Shown one piece after another: positions 12,245-21,728 of a stretch of DNA of 64,000 nucleotides; the stretch's first letter is position 1, and every line of letters begins with the position of its first letter. The notes below the pieces were generated by a model. That model was not told the DNA's origin and did not search any database. It worked only from the letters and a program-made list of their open reading frames with translations. A program made the position numbers and the translations under genes. The stretch comes from Knufia peltigerae (Eukaryota; Ascomycota; Eurotiomycetes; Chaetothyriales; Trichomeriaceae): positions 1 to 64,000 of the forward strand of contig JAPDRN010000045.1 of NCBI GenBank assembly GCA_030247855.1, in the 5' to 3' direction.

Positions 12245-15200
12245 TCACACATCGTCGTCGTTGCTCGTGGCACCTTGCTCTAGACTTTCTTTCGCCCTTC
12301 TTGTCTGCCATGCAAGTTGTTGCGACCTTCCCCCGAATCTTCTGTCGTGAGGCCCAATTTTGCGCCTGCGCTTGACCATCTGGACACTTCCTGAAGCCCC
12401 CAGTCGTCTGCTTGACGTTTCTGAAGTCCTGCTACCCTGTCGCGATCGAGACCTATCACTATCTGTCTCTGCAGCATGCCTCGTATTCCTGGTTTTCGAG
12501 CTTGTCCGGCGCGTCAACGACGTTGGGCGAGAAGTCCTAGAACCCTTACGCCTTGTAGGCAGATTCTGGTTGGGGTCAGATTCCAATGCTTCATCTGAAG
12601 GCTCCTCAACCTCTTCACCACCGTCAGATACCTGGCCGCTGGCCACGTAATTGGAGTATTCCGAATCGTCTGTCTCTAAAATTTCAGATACTTCCCTGGT
12701 GTCGTCCGATGAGCTGGTTCCAGCTCCAACAGACTTGGTCGAGTTCCTAGGGGAGTCTTCAACAGGCCGTTTGCGTTTGGGATGGCGTGACAATAGTGGT
12801 GATTGACTCCTTTCCGCGCTGCTTCGGTGATTCAACTGTTCCACTGTTATCGTCTTCGCTTCGGTCGTCCTCACAATGCGTTCAGATGCCAATGGGATGG
12901 CTCTTCTAGGGTTCGCTGGTCTCTGGCCGGGTTCCCAGAAATGCTTGGTGACAGATTCTGGGTAATTGTAGTTGTATAGAAGTTCCTCGCCCGGCTCGAT
13001 GGGGCGTCTGGCAAACAGTCCCAACCGAACCACTCCATTGCACCACAGCATTTTCGGTTCGACATTGATATGTTTGTCAAGCTGCGAGTTGTTCATGAAC
13101 CTCATTTTGTTCCCATAATTGGAAGCGTCGATCTCCTGGGTGAGATTTATTTTGAAAAGATATTCTTGCCTCAGCACAGAGTACATGGCCCCTCGCCTGT
13201 CACCTTCGCCGATGTTGATGATCTCGCCAGTATATTCACCAATAAACTCCCCAGCAGGGATGGCCGCCCTGCTGTAGAGGCCATAGCCTTGCACTTGGCT
13301 GGGCGCTTTGGTAGTGGGCGCAGGCAGAGCGAGCTGGATGCGATTATTTCTGCAGCGTCCCTTCCTGATCTCATCATTGTACTTGTTATTGGAATCCAGG
13401 ACTTCCAGGACGCCACATTTGCCGCAGAGGAATGGATCACATTCGCGGTTACTGGCCCAGCATTCACACCGGGTATCTTTGTAGCAGTTTTTGTTTCCTC
13501 GCATGGTACATGTACAGCCTCGGAAGCGTCGCTTGCAAGACTCGTCGCATCCGCAGAACCGCTCACAATGAATTTTGCTCTTCGAACAGGCGCAAGCGGA
13601 ATTGTTGTAACACGGCCCCTCGTGCGAGCAACGCATGAATACTTTTCGGGCATCCAATTGGGCACTCCCGGAGGTGTCAATGTTTGGTGGCGCCTTCTTC
13701 TTCTTCTTCTTCTTCTTCTTTGGAGCATGGCTGATACGCTGAGTAGTACTACTGTCGGACACGGTTTCCCCATCTATGCTCGGGTGAGCCTGGCTTGCTA
13801 TATACCAAACAAGGTACTCAAAAATCATCATGCAACTGACATCTTTCACGATCTGCGCGATGAGGCACGGCCCTCGCTTGTTGTTGAGGTAGAACTGCAA
13901 CGCTTTGTCAACCACAAGTTTCTGGGAGTGTATTTGAAATGGCTGGAGTTTGAGCTCCGCAATCTTGATATTACGTCTGTTGGCGGTGTCCCAGAAGCAA
14001 GCTGAACCGCAGAGCTCTCCATCATCGAGAATATGCCGGCGCTGTGTAACTGGACGGAAGTCTCCACCAGCCGTGCCGTCCGCTTGCCTACCGAGGACCT
14101 GCCTCAGGGTTCGCGAATGGTCGACGCAAAAGAGCCCGCATGTGTGTGAGTCAGGGCCATTTCTCTCCCGCATTGGAAGCGACATGAATTTTCGGATGTT
14201 GTGGCTTTGCTCCTCATCATTGATGAAAGCCGTCTTATTTTCGGCGGGAACGATGTCTTCGTCAGGGTCCCTAGCCCCAGAGACATCTTCAGCAGGTTCT
14301 TCGTATGAACCATGGTCGGGGCATTGATGGCGAAAGCAGATCACACAAAATCCGAGATCCTTATCGCGCTTCGCACTCGGGTCTTCATACCGTGGCTGGA
14401 TAAGTCCACCCAAGGCTATATGCGAGAGGCTCACCTCGGTAGCTTCATGGAAAGCATATGCTGCTGTTCCAGCAAGCGCCAACGTTTCATCGTCAGGCTT
14501 TGGTAGACTGTCGAAGGTTTCTTTGAAGTGCGTCCACCCTCTATCAGGGTCAAGTCCACATGTCCGGCATTTGCTGTTTTGCTCCTTTTTCAACTTGGGA
14601 ACATCGCCTGTCTCCATGTGACGCTCAGCGTCAAAGTGTACCGCCATGAAGAAGTATAGCACATCAGTGTACTGTATTTTGAGAATCGAGAAGAGATCCT
14701 CTGCCCAGGGTTTCCACAGCCAGACTAACTCCTGACAATTTCGCTGGGCCACCAAGCTTTCAAAATTGATGTGCAATCTCAGAGACCGCTCTTCGTATTT
14801 CTTCGTCTTATCTGGGTCTTGTATCTCATCCTCTGCATCGTAGGGATGATATTTGGCTGTCCAGAATCCAGGCGAGAGGAAACTCGAGGAAACTCTCCCA
14901 ATCGCCTTGTACTTTGGCAACGTCGTTCCACCTGTCCAGAATGACACCTCACTAGCTGGAATTAATTGCAACTTCTTGTTCTGAGGTCTGGCTAATGATG
15001 TTGACTCTGCTGCATATTCAGATCGTCGTTTCTCCGTGAGAGCGGCAAAAGGGTCAGCTGCATTGACGTCGATCACCGGGCCGCTGTGATTTCTCATGTC
15101 AACTGCAGCCTGTCTCAGCTCAGCTTGGACCGATCTCTCTCGGCAAGCGTGGAGGTCTTTTCTCAGATTTTCGATAATGGATTTTATTGTCTCCGATCTG

Positions 15201-16711
15201 GGTTCAATACGAGCTGATGAATGGGTTGCATTTGAGTCGTCGGATGCAAAACTGTCATCCTCGATCAATGCTGCCGTCATGACCTTCTTCTGAATGTGTT
15301 GATTGTCGGCTGGCTGATGTGGCATGTGGTGAAGAGGCGTGGTCTCCTCTTGGCCTGGTCTGCTGTCTAGCCCAATTGCTTCACCGGACATTATATTGGT
15401 AGTTGCATCAACTCTTGCTCGTCGGTCTTCCAGTGCTCTGGTCGGTCGCTGAATGCTCGGGGTCGCTTCCTCTACTGCACGTTCTAAGCTTATTTCGGTA
15501 GGGCGATTTACCTGGTCCGTCGTGGTTCTACGGGGTGTCGAATCCAAATGCTCTCCTGTGTTTGACAGACCATCGTGTTCGGAATCACCCAATGGGAGGG
15601 TAGATGCCTCCGTGGTGGTATATGAGCAGGTCTTACCACTCTCTTCGCAAGGCCGGCAAGGTGTCATTCCGTCACATGGATGGTTCGCCTGGTGGCAATT
15701 GACACAAGTGGTAGGTGCAGACCGAGCGCCATCGACATAATGTCCATGGTGAGTCGAAGGTCGTATAGAACTGCCTACGGCCACTGTCGATGGACTTGTA
15801 TTGTTGTCGGTAGGTGTACGTGGAAGGTCAGGCTTGGCGGAACGAGAATCTCTAGCTGGAGGTTCAACATGGGTCTTCGCGCGTATTGAGGTATCATTGA
15901 TCGTCTCCGAAAGATTACTTCGTGACGATCTATACACGTTTTTGCTGAAAAGATTTGGATTGCTACGCTTCTGTTGCTCCTGTAGTAGTTGGCTGACGGA
16001 GTCCACCAAAGCCGCTCTAACAGTGCGTGGAGGATTTGTAGCTGTCGACCGGATAGGCACACGTCCTATTTCCTCCAGAGATCCTTGCTGTGTAAGGTCA
16101 GGATATGTCGGGGTTGCCGAGAAAGCTTGGAGGGCAGTTCTTCCAGAAACCACGCCTTCTGCCATCGTCGTTCTCACATCAACCCCACCTCTGGCCTGTG
16201 TTTGCGGTGTTCGGGCAGGTGAATTTAGAACGTCTCTGCGTCCGGGAGAATTTATCTGGCCTCCTGCCGAACTAGTCGGCCGTGATACCACGCGTGTTGT
16301 TCCTGTATAGGACTGAGCCACAGTTGGGGATTTGGGTAGGACAGTTTGCCTACTGTCTCTGGTGTGTAGACTGTGCCTGGTTGCGAACGGAGGCTGAAAA
16401 TGTGACAGACTAGACGAAGAATTTTGTGGCTTATCGTTGGCCCGGCGCCATGGGTTGAATGAATGATCACGTTCGGTATTAGATGTCAAATCCACCAAGC
16501 CGGCTTGCTGACTGGATTCTTCATCGTCTGAATCGCTCAAAACAATCGGATCATCCTGGTTTCCATCGCGAGGGGTGGCATTTCGACCGTGATGAAGCGA
16601 CGAAACTGGCAGTCTCGAAAATATGCCTGGATGTTGGCGGGAAGTGCTATTTTCTTGCTCAGTGGAACCGGGCCGTGTTGCTGTAGATTTGCGATAAAAA
16701 CCACTCATCAT
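12245..16711 (-). CDS. KMT6/EZH2-type histone H3K27 methyltransferase with extra Cys6 cluster
   Basis: Intronless frame of 1488 residues from the ATG at 16711; the frame upstream opens only with GTG. EZH2-type parts appear in order: a SANT-like middle region, FCVICFRHQCPDHGSY near residue 787, HTCGLFCVDHSRTLRQ, a cysteine-rich CXC/pre-SET block at about 1024-1120 (CSHEGPCYNN, CGCDESCKRRFRGCTC, CDPFLCGKCG), then a SET domain at about 1140-1255 (GYGLYSRAAIPAGEF, YTGEI, GNKMRFMNNS, GEELLYNYNYPE). This is the PRC2 catalytic subunit, nuclear, which writes H3K27 methylation. Human EZH2 has NHS where this has NNS. The N-terminal third is disordered, and at residues about 335-361 holds CX2CX6CX5CX2CX6C, the Zn2Cys6 spacing. 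A nine-lysine run precedes the CXC block, and a Ser/Arg-rich acidic tail ends the protein. It is divergent from the WDR6-like gene. Confidence 0.85.
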   Translation of the reverse strand: MMSGFYRKSTATRPGSTEQENSTSRQHPGIFSRLPVSSLHHGRNATPRDGNQDDPIVLSDSDDEESSQQAGLVDLTSNTERDHSFNPWRRANDKPQNSSSSLSHFQPPFATRHSLHTRDSRQTVLPKSPTVAQSYTGTTRVVSRPTSSAGGQINSPGRRDVLNSPARTPQTQARGGVDVRTTMAEGVVSGRTALQAFSATPTYPDLTQQGSLEEIGRVPIRSTATNPPRTVRAALVDSVSQLLQEQQKRSNPNLFSKNVYRSSRSNLSETINDTSIRAKTHVEPPARDSRSAKPDLPRTPTDNNTSPSTVAVGSSIRPSTHHGHYVDGARSAPTTCVNCHQANHPCDGMTPCRPCEESGKTCSYTTTEASTLPLGDSEHDGLSNTGEHLDSTPRRTTTDQVNRPTEISLERAVEEATPSIQRPTRALEDRRARVDATTNIMSGEAIGLDSRPGQEETTPLHHMPHQPADNQHIQKKVMTAALIEDDSFASDDSNATHSSARIEPRSETIKSIIENLRKDLHACRERSVQAELRQAAVDMRNHSGPVIDVNAADPFAALTEKRRSEYAAESTSLARPQNKKLQLIPASEVSFWTGGTTLPKYKAIGRVSSSFLSPGFWTAKYHPYDAEDEIQDPDKTKKYEERSLRLHINFESLVAQRNCQELVWLWKPWAEDLFSILKIQYTDVLYFFMAVHFDAERHMETGDVPKLKKEQNSKCRTCGLDPDRGWTHFKETFDSLPKPDDETLALAGTAAYAFHEATEVSLSHIALGGLIQPRYEDPSAKRDKDLGFCVICFRHQCPDHGSYEEPAEDVSGARDPDEDIVPAENKTAFINDEEQSHNIRKFMSLPMRERNGPDSHTCGLFCVDHSRTLRQVLGRQADGTAGGDFRPVTQRRHILDDGELCGSACFWDTANRRNIKIAELKLQPFQIHSQKLVVDKALQFYLNNKRGPCLIAQIVKDVSCMMIFEYLVWYIASQAHPSIDGETVSDSSTTQRISHAPKKKKKKKKKAPPNIDTSGSAQLDARKVFMRCSHEGPCYNNSACACSKSKIHCERFCGCDESCKRRFRGCTCTMRGNKNCYKDTRCECWASNRECDPFLCGKCGVLEVLDSNNKYNDEIRKGRCRNNRIQLALPAPTTKAPSQVQGYGLYSRAAIPAGEFIGEYTGEIINIGEGDRRGAMYSVLRQEYLFKINLTQEIDASNYGNKMRFMNNSQLDKHINVEPKMLWCNGVVRLGLFARRPIEPGEELLYNYNYPESVTKHFWEPGQRPANPRRAIPLASERIVRTTEAKTITVEQLNHRSSAERSQSPLLSRHPKRKRPVEDSPRNSTKSVGAGTSSSDDTREVSEILETDDSEYSNYVASGQVSDGGEEVEEPSDEALESDPNQNLPTRRKGSRTSRPTSLTRRTSSKTRNTRHAAETDSDRSRSRQGSRTSETSSRRLGASGSVQMVKRRRKIGPHDRRFGGRSQQLAWQTRRAKESLEQGATSNDDDV
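13694..13722 (-). repeat. AAG tract encoding polylysine
   Basis: Forward CTT repeats encode a run of about nine lysines just before the CXC block of the KMT6-like protein. It may act as a basic nuclear or DNA/nucleosome contact, but could equally be a neutral microsatellite. Confidence 0.85.
15626..15709 (-). other. Zn(II)2Cys6-spaced cysteine cluster inside the KMT6-like protein
   Basis: Codes for C-x2-C-x6-C-x5-C-x2-C-x6-C (from CVNCHQANHPC to ESGKTC). The spacing is exactly that of fungal Zn2Cys6 DNA-binding domains. The Arg/Lys residues usual between the second and third cysteines are missing, so direct DNA binding is doubtful. Confidence 0.75.
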
Positions 16712-17200
16712 GATGGTGGCTGAGATTCCGTGCAATGATCTGTCAAGTACGCGTTGGCGGTGTTGAGAGACGCGACCGAAGGAGGTCACGGTGCGCCAAA
16801 TGACCTATTGCCTGGATTTTGGCAATTCTCATAACAGCGGCGTAGAGAATGTGAATTCGAGGAACAGCTGAAGGGAATGTTGGCTGAGAAGATGCTGCTG
16901 CTGTGGTCACCTGCAGTCACTGTCAATTGCTGCACGAGTTGCCGACTTGTTGAGCGGAAAGTGCAAAGCCCAATGATTCGACGCTGATTGGCGCCGCTGC
17001 CCACCGTACAAAGATAACAGAGGTCAACATGTGTCTTGGCACTGTTCAGCCTTGGCCATTCAATCAACCTCTTCCAAGTCCAGTGATTAAACTGCCCTAC
17101 CTAGATAGTGTACTTGAATCCTATATTTTGCGACAATGTCTATATAGACTGACTGACCTCCTTGGACTTCGCGGGAATTTCTTTCGTGGTGACTTCCTCA
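16712..17200. promoter_or_regulatory. Divergent promoter, KMT6-like / WDR6-like
   Basis: 489 bases separate the two opposed ATGs. No clear motif stands out. Confidence 0.55.
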
Positions 17201-20200
17201 ATGCCATGTTCAATCCACGTAGGCTTCTCAGAATACTCTCAAAATTACGTACCGCTAAAATTTTTGCAGACTCAAGCCTCATGTCTTCCTGTCAGTGCCC
17301 TGCACACTCTCAGAGTTGGCGAATATCGAATTCTTTTTGTCGGGGCTGGACCCCATTTTGAGGTTTTAGGACAGGACGGACGTAGGCTTCTTTTTTCCCA
17401 GGTTTTCAAAGCCCAGGCTCTCCACGGCATCCGAACGCATGGTGATGTCTTGATGGTGAGCAACAACCATGTCCTCAACATTCTTTTCTGGGGCGGCAAA
17501 TTGGTGCGGCTGGGCAGGTTGACGATATCCAATGATGAGGCTATGCGTCTCCATCTTCAGTTATCAAATGAAGTTGACGTGGGAGACTGGATTCTCGATG
17601 CTGTTTTCGACGACTCGAGTATATTCATGCTTACAGCGCATAATGTACTTATGACCTTTATTATGGCCATTGATGCACATAAACTCAATATAGATCGGAA
17701 TGATTTTCGGAGAATTCGTGGCCCAGGTTCTTTCCTCTACTCAGGCGACCTGCGTGTTGCTGATTCGAACCTGCTCATCGTCGCTGCGGGAACAGTGTTT
17801 GGCGAGATCCTGGTTTGGACATGCTCCAGGAAGGATAGCGACCAGCCAGAATGGAATACCTCTGCAAAGCATGCATTTACTGGGCACAAAGGCTCTGTTT
17901 TTGGCGTTGCAATATCCCCAAAAATCGTTCTAGGCGACAGACCAACTCGCTTGCTTGCAAGTTGTAGTGATGACCGCACGGTTCGAGTGTGGGATATTGG
18001 GGACCATGGGAAGCTCTCCTCAGAGCCCGAAGGCCGTATCATCTCCACGGAGACTGGCTTTGGAACGGCCAGCAACGGCGAAAAGTCAGAGGTGGCATCT
18101 GCATGGGGCCATGCATCCCGTATCTGGGGCGTTCACTTTGTTCCCCTGATGGAGAACATGGGCAACCCCAAGATTTTGCTGCTGTCGAGAGGAGAAGATA
18201 CCGTATGTCAGCTCTGGTCTCTTGAGCTTACGCCGGAAGAAGGCATGAAATTATTACCCCTAAGCAGTGATCGGTACCATTCGGGGAAGAATGCATGGTC
18301 AATGTGCCTGGGTACTGACGATCGAGGCTCGGTGGTCTTTACTGGTGGTGCTGATGGTCAAATCGTATCGAGACAGCTCACCCTACTTAACGCCACTAAA
18401 CACCATCCGCCGAAATTATCAACGCCGGCTAAGGAGCTGACAGGGTCATCTAAGGCTCTAAAGCAGTATCTCCCTTTCAGAGAGAGCATGTGCTTTGCAA
18501 GCACTGATGCAGGGGATGTCTACAGCATAATTATTGAGAGCGGCGAACTGAAATGTACACATCTCTACAACAGTCCCACCCGGTGTAGCATCATGATGTG
18601 CCGAGCTGACACACTTGGGGTTGCTCTGGTAGCTCAACAACGAGATGGTCTATTTGCATTGACGGCCGACAAAGACAGCCTTTTGCTGCCCATTTCATTA
18701 CCTAACAAACTCAGCATTGTGTGGTTGCAGGTCGCTTGCACTCATCGAAGGCATGCGGGTCCTACCTGCGTCGTTGCTGCCTTGGTGAACAATGAGGCAA
18801 TGATTATCTGGTTGGAAAGAGAAGGAAGCTCATTTCGAGGCCAGCACACCCCGCTCCAGCTTCCAGAATCATTTGTTGTGGCAGCTTGCTGTTACTACGA
18901 GCCAGGCGAAACGTTGCTACTGGGCTCCCGTGCCGGTGCGCTCGCTGTATATACCAGCGTGACCACCAACTCTAGCATAGCAGAAGCATCCTTGTGCTTG
19001 AGACACGCTCATGGTACAGACTGTGTAAGCTCGATCAGAGTCTTTGAAGCTCCGAGTTGGGACGTGGCTTCTACAAACGAGGTGTGCTTCCTGACGACAG
19101 GCCGCGATGGTACTTATGCTGTCCATCGACTGATTCTTCCTCAAGGAGCCTTTTCAACGGTTCACGTATCAAAGCCCCCTATTGGGCCATATATTGATGG
19201 ATCATACTTGCTTCCTTCTGAAGAGCTATTGGGCACACGTTCGCATGATTTGATGCTCTACGGGTTCCGCTCGACCTCTTTCATCGTTTGGAATGAAACC
19301 CGACAGTCAACGTTTCTTTCAGTTGAATGCGGCGGGGCACATCGGAGTTGGGCATATTACGATCCAATTTTGTCGAACAGCGTGATGCCGCAACAGGACG
19401 GTATTCAAGCCAACGTCGGGACAGCATCCTTCATCTGGCATCAAGCTGGCAGATTCAATTGGCATATGAGGCATGGACGAGATCATACAGTAATAAGAAC
19501 TGGTGGCCACGGCCGAGAAATCAAAGCAGTGACTCGCAGCCCAAAGCTTGTTCAAGGGGGTGCTCTGATTGCCACGGGAGCCGAGGACACGAATATACAA
19601 TTATTCCTGGTTTCTGTTAGGCAGAAAACGCCCACGGCATCTCTTACAGCTCAAGAAGGCATTATTCGACCTGACAATGCTCTCGACAACACCGCTTTTC
19701 GTAGCATAGCGACCTTGAGGGGACACAATACAGGGCTGCAACACCTTCTGTTCGCTCCTTCGGGAGACTATCTCTTCAGCAGTGCTGGTCGTGAAGAGTT
19801 CTTAGTTTGGAAGCTCACCCTCGACGTACCTTGCATCGAGGTTGGGACAATTCTCTGGGATGTTATGCCCAAAGAAGATGAGGACTCTGACGCCAGAATC
19901 ATGGATTTTGATTTACGTTTCAAGAGCACCGAAAAAGGGGTCGGCCAGACGAGGAAGTCTTCCGATCAAGCCTACATCTTAACGCTGGCATATTCGAATG
20001 GCAAATCGAAAGTGCTCGAATATACTCCAGCTGTAGCATGCAACCAAGGCACATTTGTGACTTTGCACGAGATCCATTATGGTTCCTTTTGTATCCTGCA
20101 AGCGTCTCTGCTGTCATCTCCCTTGCAGATAATTTCAGCTGGGACAAATGGGTTTCTGAACCTCAATCAGCTTGATTTCTTACTCGGGTCAGGTTTTGAC

Positions 20201-20839
20201 GGGGGCACACAAGTTGCACAATCAATCAACACGACCAGGCTCCACCAAATCCATCAAAGCAGTATTCTCTCGATGGACATCATTGCACTCGATACAGCAA
20301 CTTCTTTCATCGCTACCGGTGGGGATGACAACGCACTTGCCTTTACTCTGCTCTCAAACATTCACCCTTCAACTAGAGGGAATGATGCCACGGGCAAAGC
20401 CACTCTGGAGGATCGAGACTTTCGAACAATTGTCATCCCTCGAGCTCACGCTGCGGCCCTCACAGCGCTCAAGATAGTGAATATATCAGGCACAGCACGC
20501 CTTTACACTGTCAACATTATCAGCGCTGGAAACGATCAGCGTGTGAAAGCGTGGAAAGTCCAGATCGACTTATCAAAGACTGATAGTACGCCTATGTCTG
20601 GCAGACCTCCTACGACGACGTCACAATACGACAGACTGTGCGAGGTAATGCAGGTACAGAGATTAAGTTCGGCGTGGACATCTGTTGCCGATGTAAGCAG
20701 CGTCGAAGTTGTATATCAGTATGGAATAGAACAAGAGAACATGGACAGCTTTACCATGGGAGAAATGCCTAGATCGGGCAGCAAGTGCGAGATCATTGTG
20801 GTTGGAGTTGGTATGGACTTACTGAGCATCACTTGGTAA
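17201..20839 (+). CDS. WDR6/Rtt10 (Trm734) family WD40 protein
   Basis: Intronless frame of 1212 residues from the first ATG at 17201; the frame is open upstream, but only from a TTG. It begins with the family's opening pattern (LPVSALHTLRVGEYRILFVGAGP). WD40 blades are spread along the whole length: GHKGSVFGVAIS with LLASCSDDRTVRVWDIG, GHASRIWGVHFVP with LLSRGEDTVCQLWSLE, LRGHNTGLQHLLFAPSG with SSAGREEFLVWKL, and SAGNDQRVKAWKVQ near the end. In yeast, Rtt10/Trm734 pairs with the methyltransferase Trm7 for 2'-O-methylation of tRNA position 34, and it also acts in endosomal recycling; human WDR6 pairs with FTSJ1. Length fits the family (about 1000-1200). It acts in the cytoplasm. The N-terminal 30 residues are the least certain part. 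Confidence 0.88.
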   Translation: MPCSIHVGFSEYSQNYVPLKFLQTQASCLPVSALHTLRVGEYRILFVGAGPHFEVLGQDGRRLLFSQVFKAQALHGIRTHGDVLMVSNNHVLNILFWGGKLVRLGRLTISNDEAMRLHLQLSNEVDVGDWILDAVFDDSSIFMLTAHNVLMTFIMAIDAHKLNIDRNDFRRIRGPGSFLYSGDLRVADSNLLIVAAGTVFGEILVWTCSRKDSDQPEWNTSAKHAFTGHKGSVFGVAISPKIVLGDRPTRLLASCSDDRTVRVWDIGDHGKLSSEPEGRIISTETGFGTASNGEKSEVASAWGHASRIWGVHFVPLMENMGNPKILLLSRGEDTVCQLWSLELTPEEGMKLLPLSSDRYHSGKNAWSMCLGTDDRGSVVFTGGADGQIVSRQLTLLNATKHHPPKLSTPAKELTGSSKALKQYLPFRESMCFASTDAGDVYSIIIESGELKCTHLYNSPTRCSIMMCRADTLGVALVAQQRDGLFALTADKDSLLLPISLPNKLSIVWLQVACTHRRHAGPTCVVAALVNNEAMIIWLEREGSSFRGQHTPLQLPESFVVAACCYYEPGETLLLGSRAGALAVYTSVTTNSSIAEASLCLRHAHGTDCVSSIRVFEAPSWDVASTNEVCFLTTGRDGTYAVHRLILPQGAFSTVHVSKPPIGPYIDGSYLLPSEELLGTRSHDLMLYGFRSTSFIVWNETRQSTFLSVECGGAHRSWAYYDPILSNSVMPQQDGIQANVGTASFIWHQAGRFNWHMRHGRDHTVIRTGGHGREIKAVTRSPKLVQGGALIATGAEDTNIQLFLVSVRQKTPTASLTAQEGIIRPDNALDNTAFRSIATLRGHNTGLQHLLFAPSGDYLFSSAGREEFLVWKLTLDVPCIEVGTILWDVMPKEDEDSDARIMDFDLRFKSTEKGVGQTRKSSDQAYILTLAYSNGKSKVLEYTPAVACNQGTFVTLHEIHYGSFCILQASLLSSPLQIISAGTNGFLNLNQLDFLLGSGFDGGTQVAQSINTTRLHQIHQSSILSMDIIALDTATSFIATGGDDNALAFTLLSNIHPSTRGNDATGKATLEDRDFRTIVIPRAHAAALTALKIVNISGTARLYTVNIISAGNDQRVKAWKVQIDLSKTDSTPMSGRPPTTTSQYDRLCEVMQVQRLSSAWTSVADVSSVEVVYQYGIEQENMDSFTMGEMPRSGSKCEIIVVGVGMDLLSITW

Positions 20840-21102
20840 ACCCTGCTTAGACAATGTTCGTCGCGATCCGAATTTACGTGACTTGTCATCAAACATTACA
20901 TCTATATATGATCTTTCGCAATCTGCACGTTCAGGCCCAGCTTTGTGCATGAAGTAGTGAACAAGAAAGGCCAAGGAAAGAGGCGCACTCCTGGACCTCT
21001 CCCCACATGATTTGAATACCCTCAACACAAAAATCAAAAAGGGCAAAAAGAACAAATACCGTCGTACATTACTTACCCTCGAAGACCAAAACAAATATGC
21101 GG

Positions 21103-21111
21103 GAAAAAAAA
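21103..21111 (-). terminator. Pol III oligo-T terminator
   Basis: A run of nine T on the minus strand just 3' of the tRNA-Val gene. Confidence 0.85.
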
Positions 21112-21115
21112 AGAA

Positions 21116-21196
21116 TAGTTTCTATGGGGATCGAACCCATGACCTTCTCCGTGTATGGTGTAAAGGAGATGTGATAAACCACTACACTAAGAAACT
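21116..21196 (-). tRNA. tRNA-Val (anticodon UAC), 7-base intron
   Basis: A full cloverleaf reads on the minus strand. The acceptor strands AGTTTCT and AGAAACT pair over 7 bases, with discriminator A. The D arm is GTGT-loop-TCAC. The anticodon stem is TCTCC/GGAGA. The T arm is ATGGG-TTCGATC-CCCAT. The anticodon loop is TTTACA then a 7-base insert then C, so splicing at the usual site after base 37 leaves TTTACAC with anticodon UAC. An oligo-T pol III stop follows directly (T run at about 21103-21111 on the minus strand). Confidence 0.9.
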
Positions 21197-21728
21197 TTTT
21201 GACCAAGCTCAGTTTGTGCGTCGAATTAGAGCTTAGTTTGCGACGCTTCGGTATATGACGATTTTGTTTTGAACTCCACCCAATCTGCCTCGTCGAATGC
21301 CTTTTTGGTGGTATCTATCTGTACAAGCTTTCTCCTTTCTCTCTCTCCAATAAAATATCTTCTTCCAATGAGTTTGAGACCTTTGTTCGAGGTTTACCCC
21401 AGCTGGAGAAATTGTACCGCGACAATGTATTACAGAATGCACTCCCTCAGAACATGGGTGAGGGGGTGGCCCAAGTTCACCCTCATAGATGACCTCGGGA
21501 ACTTATCCTGACCTCCCCATTGCTGTTGGAGCGTTACCGGTCGGTACTTCATTACTTATGAACAACTTCGTTCCCGATTTCGAGCCCTTTGCCATCTTAT
21601 TTGGGGTTTGTATATAGAAAAGGTTCGTTAGAGATATCCGGTGAAGACACGTCTTACATTCTACCGAAATTAAAAACACAGCAATCACTCTCCTTTACCA
21701 ATCCGGTCGTCATTTGTGGTCGAGAAAT
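21197..21728. promoter_or_regulatory. Upstream region of the Old Yellow Enzyme-like gene and tRNA-Val
   Basis: 532 bases between the tRNA 5' end and the ATG at 21729. It serves as promoter for the plus-strand gene. No specific motif recognised. Confidence 0.5.

Noticed and set aside
13070..14005. Plus-strand open frame of 311 codons
   Set aside because: Antisense shadow of the CXC/SET part of the KMT6-like gene, which has clear domain motifs.
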